A stretch of 32,270 bases of DNA from Verrucomicrobiota bacterium. GTDB taxonomy: Bacteria; Verrucomicrobiota; Verrucomicrobiae; Chthoniobacterales; UBA10450. Shown here one piece after another: positions 6,712-16,638 of this stretch. The notes under the pieces were generated by a model. The model saw only the letters and a list, made by a program, of their open reading frames with translations. It made no database searches and had not been told where the DNA came from. Location of the stretch: the NCBI GenBank assembly GCA_005887855.1, contig VBQB01000049.1:1-32270 (forward strand). Reading direction: 5' to 3'. How positions within the stretch are numbered: position 1 is the stretch's first letter; each line of letters starts with the position of its first letter. The translations under genes were made by a program, and so were the position numbers.

Positions 6712-9216
6712 ATGTTTCTCGATTCGTTCCGTCAGGATGTGCACGTCGGTCTCCGTGTTTTGTTGAAGGAGAAGTCGTTTTGTTTTCTGGCCGTGCTCGT
6801 GCTTGGGCTTGGCATCGGCGGCGCGACCACGCAATTCACCGTGGTCAACGCGGTCGTGTTGCGCGGCTTCTCGTTTCCGCATTCCGAGCAGTTGATGAGC
6901 GTGGGCTTGATCGATCCCCAGGCCAGCGCGCAAAACAATAATTTCGGACTGGGCAATATTCCGACCGCTCAAGATTACGAGGATTTGCGCAATGCGCAGC
7001 AGTCGTTCGCGCAGATGGCTGGCTATTTGAGCGGAACGACAATCAACCTGAGCTACAAAAACAATCCGCAGCGTTACACCGGCGCCTACGTCACCGAGGA
7101 CTTCTTCAAGATTATCGGCGTGTCGCCGATTATGGGCCGCGACTTCACCGCCGATGACAACAAGCCCGGCGCAGAAAAGGTCACGATTCTTAGTCACGAG
7201 ATCTGGCAGCGCGATTTCAACGGCGATCCCAACATCGTTGGTCAAAGCGTTCGGATTAATGGCAAGGCCGCGACCGTCATCGGCGTCATGCCGCCAAATT
7301 TCAAATTTCCGGTTTCCGAAGGACTCTGGGTTCCGCTTTACAATGAGTTTCCTCCAAAACCGCGCGGCGAGCTGCTGATCGGTGCCAACAATGCCGCACC
7401 CGCGGTGATGGGCCGGCTCAAGCCGGGTGTGAGCATCGATCAGGTGAACGCCGAGTTCGTCGGCCTTGCCCGCCGTTTGGCGCAAGACAATCCGAAAACG
7501 AATGCCACATTCACTTCGGCCAGCGTGCAGCCGCTCCTGAACGCGATGACTGGTCCGCAATTGCGTCAGCAAGTTTGGGGAATGCTCGCCGCGGTCATCC
7601 TCGTTTTGCTCATCGCATGCGTAAACGTGATGAACATGCAATTTGGCCGCGCCGCTTTGCGTGCGAAGGAAGTAGCAATTCGCGGCGCGCTCGGCGCCAC
7701 ACGTTGGAGAATCGTGCGCCAAATGCTGACCGAAAGTTTCGTCGTCGCCGCATTCGGAGCGGTTGCAGGCGTGATGCTGGCCTATTGGGCGGTCGACATG
7801 TTCGTTCGCGCGACAAACTCGTTGTCCTTTCCGTTGCCCTACTGGATTCAATTCAAGATCGACATCTACGTTCTCGTATTCACTGTTGGCATCACTTTGC
7901 TGGCCACGCTCGTTTCTGGTTTTGTTCCAGCCTTGCTCAGCGCTCGCGGGAACACGGCCGAAATGATGAAAGAAGGCGGACGCGGCAATAGCAGCCGTCT
8001 GGTGAACATCATCACCCGCGTTCTCGTTGTCGGGCAAATCGCTTTGACGGCCGCGCTCCTGATTGCGGCTACGCTCCAAATCAAATCGATCCGAAATCAG
8101 CTCACGCTCGCCTACGGTTACGATGAGAACGCCGTTTATACCGCGCGCATGGCTTTGATGGAAGGCGCTTACCCCACGCAGGATGCCCGGCGGGAATTTT
8201 TCCTTCGCGCGGTGCGTGCATTGCGTGCCAATCCCGAATTCCACTCTGCCGCCATGACCGATCGCTTTGAAATGACCTTTGCCGGCCAAGGTCAGTATGA
8301 AGTGGACGGCCAAAATTATGTGACGGACCGCGATCGGCCGCGAGGAAACTTCGAATCTGTCTCAAATGCTTATTTTGCGACGCTCGGTTTAAAAATTTTG
8401 GAAGGACGTGATTTCACAATCGACGATGCGGACACAAAGGAACCGGTCGCCATCGTCAACGCGAGTTTCGCGCGAAAATATTGGGGTCACGAAACCCCGA
8501 TCGGCCGGCGGATTCGAATTTTCAATCCCGGTCAGCCGCAGCCGTGGCGAACCATTATCGGGGTCGTCCCGGACACCCTGATGCAGGGTCCATTCGACCA
8601 GCAAACCGAGACCGCGGGCTTTTACATGCCGCTACTTGGCGCCGAGCCGGCCACTCAATTTTGCACAATCATCGTTCGTCCGCGCCCAGGACAGCGCGCT
8701 GACACCCTCGGTCCCGCGTTGAGTAAGGCCGTAGCGCAACTCGACGCGAATCTCCCAATTTATTTCGCGGGCACGCCGGCGCGGTTCCACGATGAAATTC
8801 TCGGAGCGAACCGCATTATCGCAACCCTCTTCGTCATTTTCGGCGCCGTCGCATTTATTCTGTCCGCGGTCGGCCTCTACGGTGTGATGAGTTTTTCGGT
8901 TAGCCAACGCACACAGGAATTCGGAATCCGCATGGCCCTGGGCGCGGACGCGGCGCGAATTTTCCGCATGGTGATGACACAAGGCGCATGGCAATTAATG
9001 ATCGGGCTTGTTCTTGGAGCGGGCGCGGCCGCGTTGCTCCTCGGAGTTCTCGCCGCTGCCGCTTTGCAAAATATCCTCTTTAAGGTAAATGCGCTTGATC
9101 CGCTCATTTATTTTGCCGTCGCGGGGCTCCTTACGGTCGTCGCCGCGGCCTCGTGCTTCGTGCCTGCACGCCGCGCGACGCTAGTAAACCCGATCGAAGC
9201 CTTGCGGACTGAATGA
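6712..9216 (+). CDS. Fused-dimer MacB/FtsX permease (ADOP type), copy 1
   Basis: 834 aa. It contains two MacB-like units in tandem. Unit 1 has TM1 (about 23-45), a periplasmic core to about 280, and a three-helix FtsX block (about 286-430) with AKEVAIRGALGATRWRIVRQMLTES. Unit 2 begins with a new helix (IITRVLVVGQIALTAALLIAA, about 430-450), a second periplasmic core, and a terminal FtsX block (about 700-834) with TQEFGIRMALGADAARIF and PARRATLVNPIEALRTE. There is no ATPase domain. It differs from the later copies at its N-terminus (MFLDSFRQDVHVGLRVLLKEKSF). It is the first permease after the ATPase and the best candidate for the core partner. The next gene starts 1 bp after its stop. Confidence 0.92.
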   Translation: MFLDSFRQDVHVGLRVLLKEKSFCFLAVLVLGLGIGGATTQFTVVNAVVLRGFSFPHSEQLMSVGLIDPQASAQNNNFGLGNIPTAQDYEDLRNAQQSFAQMAGYLSGTTINLSYKNNPQRYTGAYVTEDFFKIIGVSPIMGRDFTADDNKPGAEKVTILSHEIWQRDFNGDPNIVGQSVRINGKAATVIGVMPPNFKFPVSEGLWVPLYNEFPPKPRGELLIGANNAAPAVMGRLKPGVSIDQVNAEFVGLARRLAQDNPKTNATFTSASVQPLLNAMTGPQLRQQVWGMLAAVILVLLIACVNVMNMQFGRAALRAKEVAIRGALGATRWRIVRQMLTESFVVAAFGAVAGVMLAYWAVDMFVRATNSLSFPLPYWIQFKIDIYVLVFTVGITLLATLVSGFVPALLSARGNTAEMMKEGGRGNSSRLVNIITRVLVVGQIALTAALLIAATLQIKSIRNQLTLAYGYDENAVYTARMALMEGAYPTQDARREFFLRAVRALRANPEFHSAAMTDRFEMTFAGQGQYEVDGQNYVTDRDRPRGNFESVSNAYFATLGLKILEGRDFTIDDADTKEPVAIVNASFARKYWGHETPIGRRIRIFNPGQPQPWRTIIGVVPDTLMQGPFDQQTETAGFYMPLLGAEPATQFCTIIVRPRPGQRADTLGPALSKAVAQLDANLPIYFAGTPARFHDEILGANRIIATLFVIFGAVAFILSAVGLYGVMSFSVSQRTQEFGIRMALGADAARIFRMVMTQGAWQLMIGLVLGAGAAALLLGVLAAAALQNILFKVNALDPLIYFAVAGLLTVVAAASCFVPARRATLVNPIEALRTE

Positions 9217-9217
9217 T

Positions 9218-11767
9218 ATGAATGATTTTCGCTTCGCTTTGAGGCAGCTTCGAAAATCACCCGGATTTACTTTCCTCGCTATCATCACGCTGGCGCTCGG
9301 CATCGGCGTTAACTCGGCCATTTTTGCACTAATTAACGGCGTGGTGCTGCGTTCGACGATTCCGTTGCGCCCGCACGAGGTGGTGAACGTTTTCACCGTG
9401 CGCCAGAACGCGAGCCACGATTATCGTCAGTTCTCGCACGCCGAGTATCGTGAGCTGCGCGAGAACAGCGGTGATATTTTTACCGATGTTGCTGCGCAAG
9501 AGTTCGCGGTCGCGGGGATCGGTCAGGATCAAAATATGCGGCGGAGTTTCGCCTTCCTGACCTCGGAGAATTTTTTCTCGCTCATGGGCGTGCGCCCGGT
9601 GATCGGTCGGTTTTACAATGCAGAGGAATGCCGGCCAAACGCCAACGTACCCGTGGTTGTAGCGAGCTACGGTTTCTGGAAACGGATGGGTGGTCGCAGC
9701 GATTTCGTCGGTAGCAAACTTCAAATTAACGGGCAGCCGTACGCTGTAATCGGCATCACGCCGGATGGATTCAGCGGCGTAAGCGCGTTGGTCGCCCCAG
9801 ATGTCTGGCTCCCACTCGGCGTGCGTTCTCAGCTTGGGTCCGCATTTGGTGATTCGGAGAGTCTGCACGATCTGGCGCAGCCGAAAAATTACGCGCTGAA
9901 TGTAACGGCGCGTTTGCGGCCCGGGCTCAAAATCGACATGGCAACGTCGCGTCTGCCGGTGCTGGCGCAACGTCTTACGGCTATTCAACCATCCGACTCC
10001 GAAGGCGGGCGCGAGGTACAAATCCAAAAGCCATCACGATTCAGCATTAGCACGACGCCGCAGGACGACGGCCCCGTAACGTTGGTCGGGACGCTGCTCA
10101 TGGGCATGGCCGGCGCGGTCCTGATCATCGCGAGTCTGAATTTGGCTAACATGTTGCTCGCTCGCGGCACGGCCCGCGCGAAGGAAATCGCAGTCCGGCT
10201 CGCGCTCGGTGCGTCGCGCTGGCGGATCGTACGCCAATTACTTTGCGAAGGTCTGCTGCTCGCGATTTGCGGCGGTATGGTCGGGCTGGTCGTCAGCGTC
10301 TGGTTCAACGATCTGCTGCTGCATTCGCTCGCGCGGTTGCTCGGCTCAGCGAATTTCTCGCTCGTAGTGAATCTGCGCCCGGATGCAACGGTGCTCGCGG
10401 CGACATTTCTGTTTTGCGTGCTCGCGACCTTGCTCTTCAGTCTTGGACCTGCGCTTAAAACGAGCAAGGCCGATCTCGTTCACGATCTCAAGCAACAGGT
10501 GGGCGAACCGACGCGCACGGGGCGTTTCAATCGTTTTTTCGCGCCGCGGCACATATCGGTCATGGCGCAGATCGCGCTCTCGCTCATGTTGCTATTCAGC
10601 GCCGGATTATTTTTTCGTGGCGCGTTGAAGGCGAGTGGTCTTAACCCTGGTTTCCAACCCGCGGGCGATCTTGTGACAGAGTTCGACTTCTCGCTCGTCA
10701 AAAAAGATCCGGCGGAAGCCAGACGCCTGATGTTCGCCGTCGCACAACGTGCGCATGAACTACCTGGCGTCCAAGCCGCCGCGCTCGGAACAATGTTGCC
10801 TTACGGCAACTTCACAAGCACGCGTCGCGTCATGTCGGCGCGCGAAATGATGCCAACCGACTCGAAAGCGCCTGATCCGGGCGCAGGTGCGCTTTACACC
10901 GCGACGACGCCTGGGTACTTCGACGCGATCGGGGTCCCGCTTCTGCGCGGCCGCGATTTCACTCAGGCTGAAGCGGAGAACAAAAATATGCCGCGCGTCG
11001 CAATCATTGACGACGAGATGGCGAAAAAGCTTTTCCCGAATACAGACGCGATCGGGCAGCACATTCGTTATACGCAACCGCCAAAGGACGGCTCGCCTAA
11101 CGACATGGAAGTCATCGGAATCGTCAACTCCCATCGCCATGATGTGCTTGATGTGCAAACCGACACGCTAAACCGCCGATTGTTCGTGCCGCTTGCGCAA
11201 GGTTACAATGGCAACGTCTATCTGCATGTCCGATTCGCCACGAAAGATCGACGTGCACTCATCGGGGTAATTCCGACACTACGTGAAATGCTCCGGGACA
11301 TTGATCCCGATCTGCCAATACTTAGTATCGCGCCGTTCAGCGATTTGCTGGAGAAGAGTGTTGGGCTTTGGGTTGTGCGACTCGGCGCGGTACTCTTCGG
11401 CGTCTTTGGCGCAATCGCGCTGCTGCTCGCCGTCGTGGGTGTCTATGGTGTGAAAGCCTACGCTGTCGCTTGCCGCACACGCGAAATCGGCATCCGCATG
11501 GCGCTGGGCGCCCATCGTCGCGATGTCTTCGCGCTGATTATGCGGCAAGGCGCAATGCAGACCGCACTGGCCCTTGCTGTCGGCGTTCTGCTCTCATTGG
11601 CCGCTGGCCGCGTCCTTGCCCAAATCCTATACGAAGTCAGTCCAAGCGATCCATTCGCCCTTCTCGTTTCGAGCGCGATGCTGGCCGCTGCCGCCCTCCT
11701 TGCCTGTTTTCTTCCGGCTCGACGCGCCACGCGCGTAGATCCAATCCAAGCTTTGCGCACTGAATGA
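9218..11767 (+). CDS. Fused-dimer MacB/FtsX permease, copy 2 (subtype A)
   Basis: 849 aa. It opens with the array signature MNDFRFALRQLRKSPGFTF. The first FtsX block lies at about 288-430 (NLANMLLARGTARAKEIAVRLALGASRWRIVRQLLCEG), unit 2 begins near 444, and the last FtsX block runs from about 714 with VVGVYGVKAYAVACRTREIGIRMALGAHRRDVF. It ends ARRATRVDPIQALRTE. Several features are shared with copy 4 but not with the others: NLANMLLARGTAR, VYGVKAY, a DLKQQ motif and DGFSGV...WLPLGV in the first periplasmic core. The two are therefore close paralogues. The junction to the next gene (GAATGATATGAA) is the same as at its own start. No ATPase domain is present. Confidence 0.93.
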   Translation: MNDFRFALRQLRKSPGFTFLAIITLALGIGVNSAIFALINGVVLRSTIPLRPHEVVNVFTVRQNASHDYRQFSHAEYRELRENSGDIFTDVAAQEFAVAGIGQDQNMRRSFAFLTSENFFSLMGVRPVIGRFYNAEECRPNANVPVVVASYGFWKRMGGRSDFVGSKLQINGQPYAVIGITPDGFSGVSALVAPDVWLPLGVRSQLGSAFGDSESLHDLAQPKNYALNVTARLRPGLKIDMATSRLPVLAQRLTAIQPSDSEGGREVQIQKPSRFSISTTPQDDGPVTLVGTLLMGMAGAVLIIASLNLANMLLARGTARAKEIAVRLALGASRWRIVRQLLCEGLLLAICGGMVGLVVSVWFNDLLLHSLARLLGSANFSLVVNLRPDATVLAATFLFCVLATLLFSLGPALKTSKADLVHDLKQQVGEPTRTGRFNRFFAPRHISVMAQIALSLMLLFSAGLFFRGALKASGLNPGFQPAGDLVTEFDFSLVKKDPAEARRLMFAVAQRAHELPGVQAAALGTMLPYGNFTSTRRVMSAREMMPTDSKAPDPGAGALYTATTPGYFDAIGVPLLRGRDFTQAEAENKNMPRVAIIDDEMAKKLFPNTDAIGQHIRYTQPPKDGSPNDMEVIGIVNSHRHDVLDVQTDTLNRRLFVPLAQGYNGNVYLHVRFATKDRRALIGVIPTLREMLRDIDPDLPILSIAPFSDLLEKSVGLWVVRLGAVLFGVFGAIALLLAVVGVYGVKAYAVACRTREIGIRMALGAHRRDVFALIMRQGAMQTALALAVGVLLSLAAGRVLAQILYEVSPSDPFALLVSSAMLAAAALLACFLPARRATRVDPIQALRTE

Positions 11768-11768
11768 T

Positions 11769-14035
11769 ATGAACGATGTCCGCTTCGCTCTGCGCCAACT
11801 CCGCAAATCACCCGGATTCACTACCCTCGCCGTCATCACGCTCGCGCTCGGCATCGGGATGAACACCGCCATCTTTAGTTTGATACAGGACCTTTTCCTC
11901 CGCGGCCTGCCGTTTTCCGAGCCGGAGCGTGTCGTGCGCATTTATGGCGAGTCGAAAGAGCGCGATTTGAAACAGATGCCGTCTTCAGTGCCGAAGTTTC
12001 AGCTACTCGGCGGAAACGTGACGGCCAACTATTTCGAATTGCTTGGCATCCATCCGATTCTCGGCCGCAATTTTCTGCCTGAGGAAGAGAGCAAAGGCGA
12101 CGTCGTGATGGTGACGGAAAGTTTCTGGCGTAAGCGTTTCAACTCCGATCCGACGATTCTCGGCCGCAGCATTACACTGAACGGAGTTCCCACGACTATC
12201 ATCGGCGTGCTGCCGAATTTGCCGATCTCGTGGTTTGGCCGCGACTCGGAGATTTTCGCTAACAAACCGTTCGAACCGCCAGGCCTCGCCAAAGACCGCC
12301 TCAGGCGCGGGGTCAGCTTTATGCGCGTGACGGCGCGGTTGAAGCCTGGCATTTCGATCTCACAGGCGCAGGCGGCGATGCCGGCGTTATTCCAAAGCTA
12401 TAAAGAGCAACACCCGGAAACGGCCGATAACACCTGGTCGCCGTACCTGGTCTCAGCGGCGGAAGATGTCACCGGAGATTTGCGTCCGGCATTTCTGACA
12501 CTACTTGCGGCAGTGAGCTCGGTGTTGCTCATCGCATGCAGCAATGTCGCAAACCTGTTGCTAGTGCGCTTCACGGGACGCAAGCGCGAGATCGCGTTGC
12601 GCATGGCGCTCGGCGCGGAGCGGCGCGGAATCGTGCGCTTATTCGTGTTCGAAAGCACGCTGGTCAGCGTCATCGCAGGCGTGGTCGGTTTGTGCCTGGC
12701 GCTCTGGACGGTGTCGGTCGTTCCGAAATTGGCCGGTCAAAACATTCCGCTCGAAAGCGGAGTGACATTGCAATGGCCCGTGCTCGTTTTCACACTGGGA
12801 CTATCGCTCATCACCGGCCTGCTCATGGGCCTCTATCCGGCGTGGCAAAGTTCGCGCGCCGATCTGGTCGATGGGCTCAAGGAAGGCGGGCGCGGAACGA
12901 GTGGAAGTCGCGGTCAACATCGTTTTCGCCGCGGTTTGGTGACGGCGCAAGTTGGATTATCGGTGGTACTGTTGGCCTGCGCCGCGACGTTGGTCTCAAG
13001 TTTTGTTCGGCTCAGCCGGCAGGAAGCCGGTTTTCGATCCGAACGCGTCTGGACCGGCGGCATTGGGTTGCCGCCGGCGCAATATCCCGATCCCGCATCC
13101 CGTGGGCGCTTCGCGGAACGATTGCAGATTGAATTGCGGAGCGCTCCTGGCGTCGAAGCCGTTTCGATCGCCGACGCCGTCCCGCTTTCTGGAAATTATT
13201 CGACAACACCTTATGCACGTGTCGATAAAGATCCTGTGCCGCTTAATCAACGGCCGCTTGGTCTCACCCGCAGTATTTCCCCGGGTTACTTTCATACTTT
13301 GGGCATTCCATTGATGTCCGGTCGTGACTTTACCGAGCGCAACGGAGCCGATCAGCCGTTGGTTGTGATCCTGAGCAACTCGACCGCGAAGAAACTTTTC
13401 CCGAACGAGAACCCAATCGGGCACCGAATTCTTTTTGGCGCCGAGAACGGCAACGGACTTCAGGCGGAAGTGGTGGGTATAGTTGGCGACGTCCGTTCGC
13501 AAAAACTCGCCAAAGCGAACGACGTCGAATTTTATCGACCGTGGCCGCAGAGAAGCACCCCGTTTCTTAACCTCATCGTGCGCAGCGCAACCAAACCCGA
13601 GGCGACCGCGGGGATTGTTCGCGCGGCGCTGAACAGGATCGATAATGGATTGCCAATTCTGCAACCGAACACGCTCGGTGCGATCGTGACGCAATCGCTT
13701 GGCCAGGAGCGATAGACGATGACGTTGCTCGGTGTTTTTGCCGGCATCGCCTTGCTGCTCGCGGTCGTCGGGATTTATGGCGCCGTCGCTTACACGGTCG
13801 AACAGCGCACCGGCGAGATTGGTGTGCGCAAATCCTTGGTTTGATTATTGGTCTGGCCGGAACATTTGCCGTCGGCCGTTTGCTGGCGGCGCAACTTTAC
13901 CAGATTTCGCCGCACAATCCATTGTTGCTCGGCGCGACCGCGATCGTGCTGGCAGTCGCGGCGCTGCTCGCTTGTTTGATTCCGGCGCGCCGCGCGACAC
14001 GTGTCGATCCAATCGAAGCTTTGCGTACAGAATAA
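11769..14035 (+). pseudogene. Decayed permease, copy 3 (subtype B)
   Basis: The start MNDVRFALRQLRKSPGFT and the end RRATRVDPIEALRTE show an originally full-length permease. Three lesions are visible against copy 5. About 30 codons are missing, in frame, near 11999 in the first periplasmic core, between SVPKF and QLLGG. An in-frame TAG at 13713-13715 replaces a leucine ([19 protein letters not shown] against LGQARLMMWLLGIFAG), and the same frame then continues. A deletion of roughly 20 codons with a frameshift at about 13830 joins GEIGVR to [10 protein letters not shown] in another frame. The open part is 648 aa and lacks the final FtsX block, so a working transporter is unlikely. Translation may still occur because the downstream gene begins 19 bp after the old stop. 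Confidence 0.88.
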
Positions 14036-14054
14036 CCCCCACCGGGCAATCCAT

Positions 14055-16622
14055 ATGATCCAGGATTTTAGATTCGCCTTTCGCCAGCTCTGGAAAGCGC
14101 CCGGTTTTACAATCGCCGCCGTTGCGGTGCTCGCACTAGGTATCGGAACGAACACCGCCATTTTCAGCTTGGTTAACACCATGCTGTTCAAGCCGCCGGC
14201 TTATAAACAGTCGTCCGAGATCGTGCAGCTGTTCTCGCAGGACAAGAAGAACCCGAAAAGTTTCCGCTCTTTTTCCTATCCGACCTACTGCGACGTTCGG
14301 GAACAGAACACGGTGTTCTCCGGGGTGCTGGCCCATTACGACACGATTGTTGGGTTGGGGGAAAAGGGAAATACCCGTCGCACTCTGGCGGATCTGGTGA
14401 GCTCCAACTACTTCTCAGTGCTTGGAGTCTTACCGGCATACGGTCGCGCGTTTCTACCGGAAGAAGAAAAGCCGGGCCGCGATGAGCGCGTCGCAATCGT
14501 GAGCTACAGGTTTTGGCAGAAACACTCGCGCGATCCCTCGCTGCTCGGCCAGTCGCTCTTGATTAACGGCCGCCCGTTTACCGTCGTCGGCATCATGCCG
14601 GAAGGATTCACTGGCATAACGAGCATCTTTTCGCCGGAAGTCTGGCTGCCGCTCGGAGTCCATGACGATATCGCGAACGATTTAGGAAGCACGCGGACCC
14701 ATTCGCTCGCGGACCGCGGCGTTAACAATCTTATGGTCATAGGCCGGCTCAAGCCCGGAGTCACGGCGGAGGCGGCCGCCCCCGCGCTCAAAGGCCTCGC
14801 GGCAAACCTGGAGACCGCATTTCCGGTTGAACAAAAGAATCAAACCTTCATGACGGCGCCGTTGTTCCGGTTCGACACCATCACCGATCGCGCGGAAGCT
14901 GGGCCAGTTAACACCATCGGAGCGCTCCTCACTGGAATGGCGGCGGTGGTGCTGCTCGTCGCGTGTTTGAACCTGGCGAACATGCTGCTCGCCCGTGGCA
15001 CCGCGCGACGCAAGGAGATCGCGATCCGTCTCGCCCTGGGCGGTAGCCGGCCTCGGATCGTCAGGCAACTTCTCACCGAAGGATTCGTGTTGGCGCTTCT
15101 TGGTGGCGCGTGCGGATTACTACTGGGGCTCTGGTCTTCTGATCTTCTCATCGCGTCACTCCGCGCTATGTTTCCGGTCGATATCGTCTGGCTGAGCGGC
15201 CCTAATCCGGTGATCCTCGGCGCGACCCTGGTGTTCTGCGTTCTGGGCACACTTTGTTTTGCGCTCGGTCCGGCGCTAAAGCTGTCGCGCACGGCCGTGA
15301 TCGGAGATTTGAAACAACAAGCCGGCGAGGACGTGCACCGGTCGCGCTGGAAATTTCTGCCGCGCAATCCACTCGTCGTGGTGCAGATCGCCTTCTCACT
15401 CGCGCTGGTCACAGCGGCCGCGCTTTTCATTCGGGGTATAGGGAAAGTGGCTTCGGTTGATACCGGATTGCATGCCGACAATACCCTTCTTGTTGAAATC
15501 GATGCGAGTTTGGGCGGCTTCGATTGGAAGCATGCCCGGGATCTTTATCGCATTCTGGGTGAAAAGTTTTCGGCGCTCCCTGGCGCGCAGCACGTGAGTA
15601 TCTCCGCCGCGGTTCCGTTTGGAATGAATTCAGTTAGAACAACCGTGCAGAGGGCCGGCGTCGGTCCCGCGCCGGATGCCAAGCCTGCGACCGCGGCGGA
15701 GGGACTAATCTTCAATCCTTGGTCGAACAGCATCGGCGCGGATTATTTCACAGCAGTCGGATTGCCCCTGCTTCGGGGCCGCGCCTTCACGGTCGCGGAA
15801 GTGACGCAACCTGGCGGACCGGCTGTGGCTATCATCGACGAAGTGCTCGCAAAAAAACTTTGGCCTGAAGGCGACGCGCTCGGTCAGAGGATTCAATTCC
15901 CGATGCTGGACAACGCGCCGCCGGAAAATTCCGCCGACGAGAGCGGCGAGATCAAACGCGGCGAATCGATCGAGATCGTGGGCATCGTGCCCGCCACAAA
16001 AGGACGAATGTTTGAAAAAGCACCGTCCGGCGCACTTTACTTGCCTTACGCTCGCGCGTTCCACAGCGACGCGTTCTTCTTTGTGCGCTTTGCCTCGCTC
16101 CCTGCGAGCAGTGAAGCCGCGACGGCAGACCTACTGCGCAGGACGGTGCAGAGTGTCAGTCCCGTGCTGCCCGTTCTCGAGTTGAGAACGTTCGTGAAGC
16201 ACATGGACGGAAATCCACTGTTGTGGATTGTCCGAGCTGGCGCCGCCTTGTTCTCGATTTTCGGTGGAGTCGCTCTTGGGCTCGCGGTCGTTGGTGTTTA
16301 CGGCGTCAAAGCCTATTCGGTGGCGCGGCGGACGCGCGAGATCGGGATCCGGATGGCGCTCGGTGCGCAAGGCAAGACCGTGCAATGGATGATTCTACGC
16401 GAAGGCTTCGCCATGGTGGCGGCCGGCCTCGCACTTGGACTTCTCCTGGCCTTCGCAACCGGAAAGATCGTGAGCAGCATTCTGTTTCAAGTGAGCTCGC
16501 TTGATCCGTTTGCGTTCACCTTCGCGCCCGCTCTTTTGGCCATCGCGGCGTTGCTCGCGATCTGGGTGCCCGCTCGCCGCGCGACTCGCATTAGTCCGAT
16601 GGCGGCTCTTCGGACAGAATAG
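14055..16622 (+). CDS. Fused-dimer MacB/FtsX permease, copy 4 (subtype A)
   Basis: 855 aa from ATG at 14055 (MIQDFRFAFRQLWKAPGFTIAA). A GTG at 14001 is in frame but lies inside the preceding decayed gene and would add 18 residues that fit no family member. The first FtsX block lies at about 284-425 (NLANMLLARGTARRKEIAIRLALGGSRPRIVRQLLTEG), the second unit begins near 438, and the last FtsX block runs from about 720 (VVGVYGVKAYSVARRTREIGIRMALGAQGKTV). It ends ARRATRISPMAALRTE. It shares the copy 2 subtype features. The second periplasmic core has an acidic insertion (PPENSADESGEIKRGES) not seen in copy 2. It appears intact. Confidence 0.92.
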   Translation: MIQDFRFAFRQLWKAPGFTIAAVAVLALGIGTNTAIFSLVNTMLFKPPAYKQSSEIVQLFSQDKKNPKSFRSFSYPTYCDVREQNTVFSGVLAHYDTIVGLGEKGNTRRTLADLVSSNYFSVLGVLPAYGRAFLPEEEKPGRDERVAIVSYRFWQKHSRDPSLLGQSLLINGRPFTVVGIMPEGFTGITSIFSPEVWLPLGVHDDIANDLGSTRTHSLADRGVNNLMVIGRLKPGVTAEAAAPALKGLAANLETAFPVEQKNQTFMTAPLFRFDTITDRAEAGPVNTIGALLTGMAAVVLLVACLNLANMLLARGTARRKEIAIRLALGGSRPRIVRQLLTEGFVLALLGGACGLLLGLWSSDLLIASLRAMFPVDIVWLSGPNPVILGATLVFCVLGTLCFALGPALKLSRTAVIGDLKQQAGEDVHRSRWKFLPRNPLVVVQIAFSLALVTAAALFIRGIGKVASVDTGLHADNTLLVEIDASLGGFDWKHARDLYRILGEKFSALPGAQHVSISAAVPFGMNSVRTTVQRAGVGPAPDAKPATAAEGLIFNPWSNSIGADYFTAVGLPLLRGRAFTVAEVTQPGGPAVAIIDEVLAKKLWPEGDALGQRIQFPMLDNAPPENSADESGEIKRGESIEIVGIVPATKGRMFEKAPSGALYLPYARAFHSDAFFFVRFASLPASSEAATADLLRRTVQSVSPVLPVLELRTFVKHMDGNPLLWIVRAGAALFSIFGGVALGLAVVGVYGVKAYSVARRTREIGIRMALGAQGKTVQWMILREGFAMVAAGLALGLLLAFATGKIVSSILFQVSSLDPFAFTFAPALLAIAALLAIWVPARRATRISPMAALRTE

Positions 16623-16638
16623 AAACTCCTGTGAAAAT

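Noticed and set aside
6241..8313. Very long antisense open frame (690 codons) on the - strand
   Set aside because: It lies opposite the ATPase end and copy 1, both with clear conserved motifs. Its translation is rich in Arg, His and Glu with no domain, as expected from the codon bias of the sense genes.
13713..13715. TAG in copy 3 as programmed read-through or amber recoding
   Set aside because: The frame is broken again by a deletion about 115 bp further on, so read-through would not restore the protein. Other genes in the window also use TAG as an ordinary stop.
14001..14054. Upstream GTG start for copy 4
   Set aside because: The extra 18 residues are the out-of-frame tail of the previous gene and do not fit the family N-terminus, whereas ATG at 14055 does.
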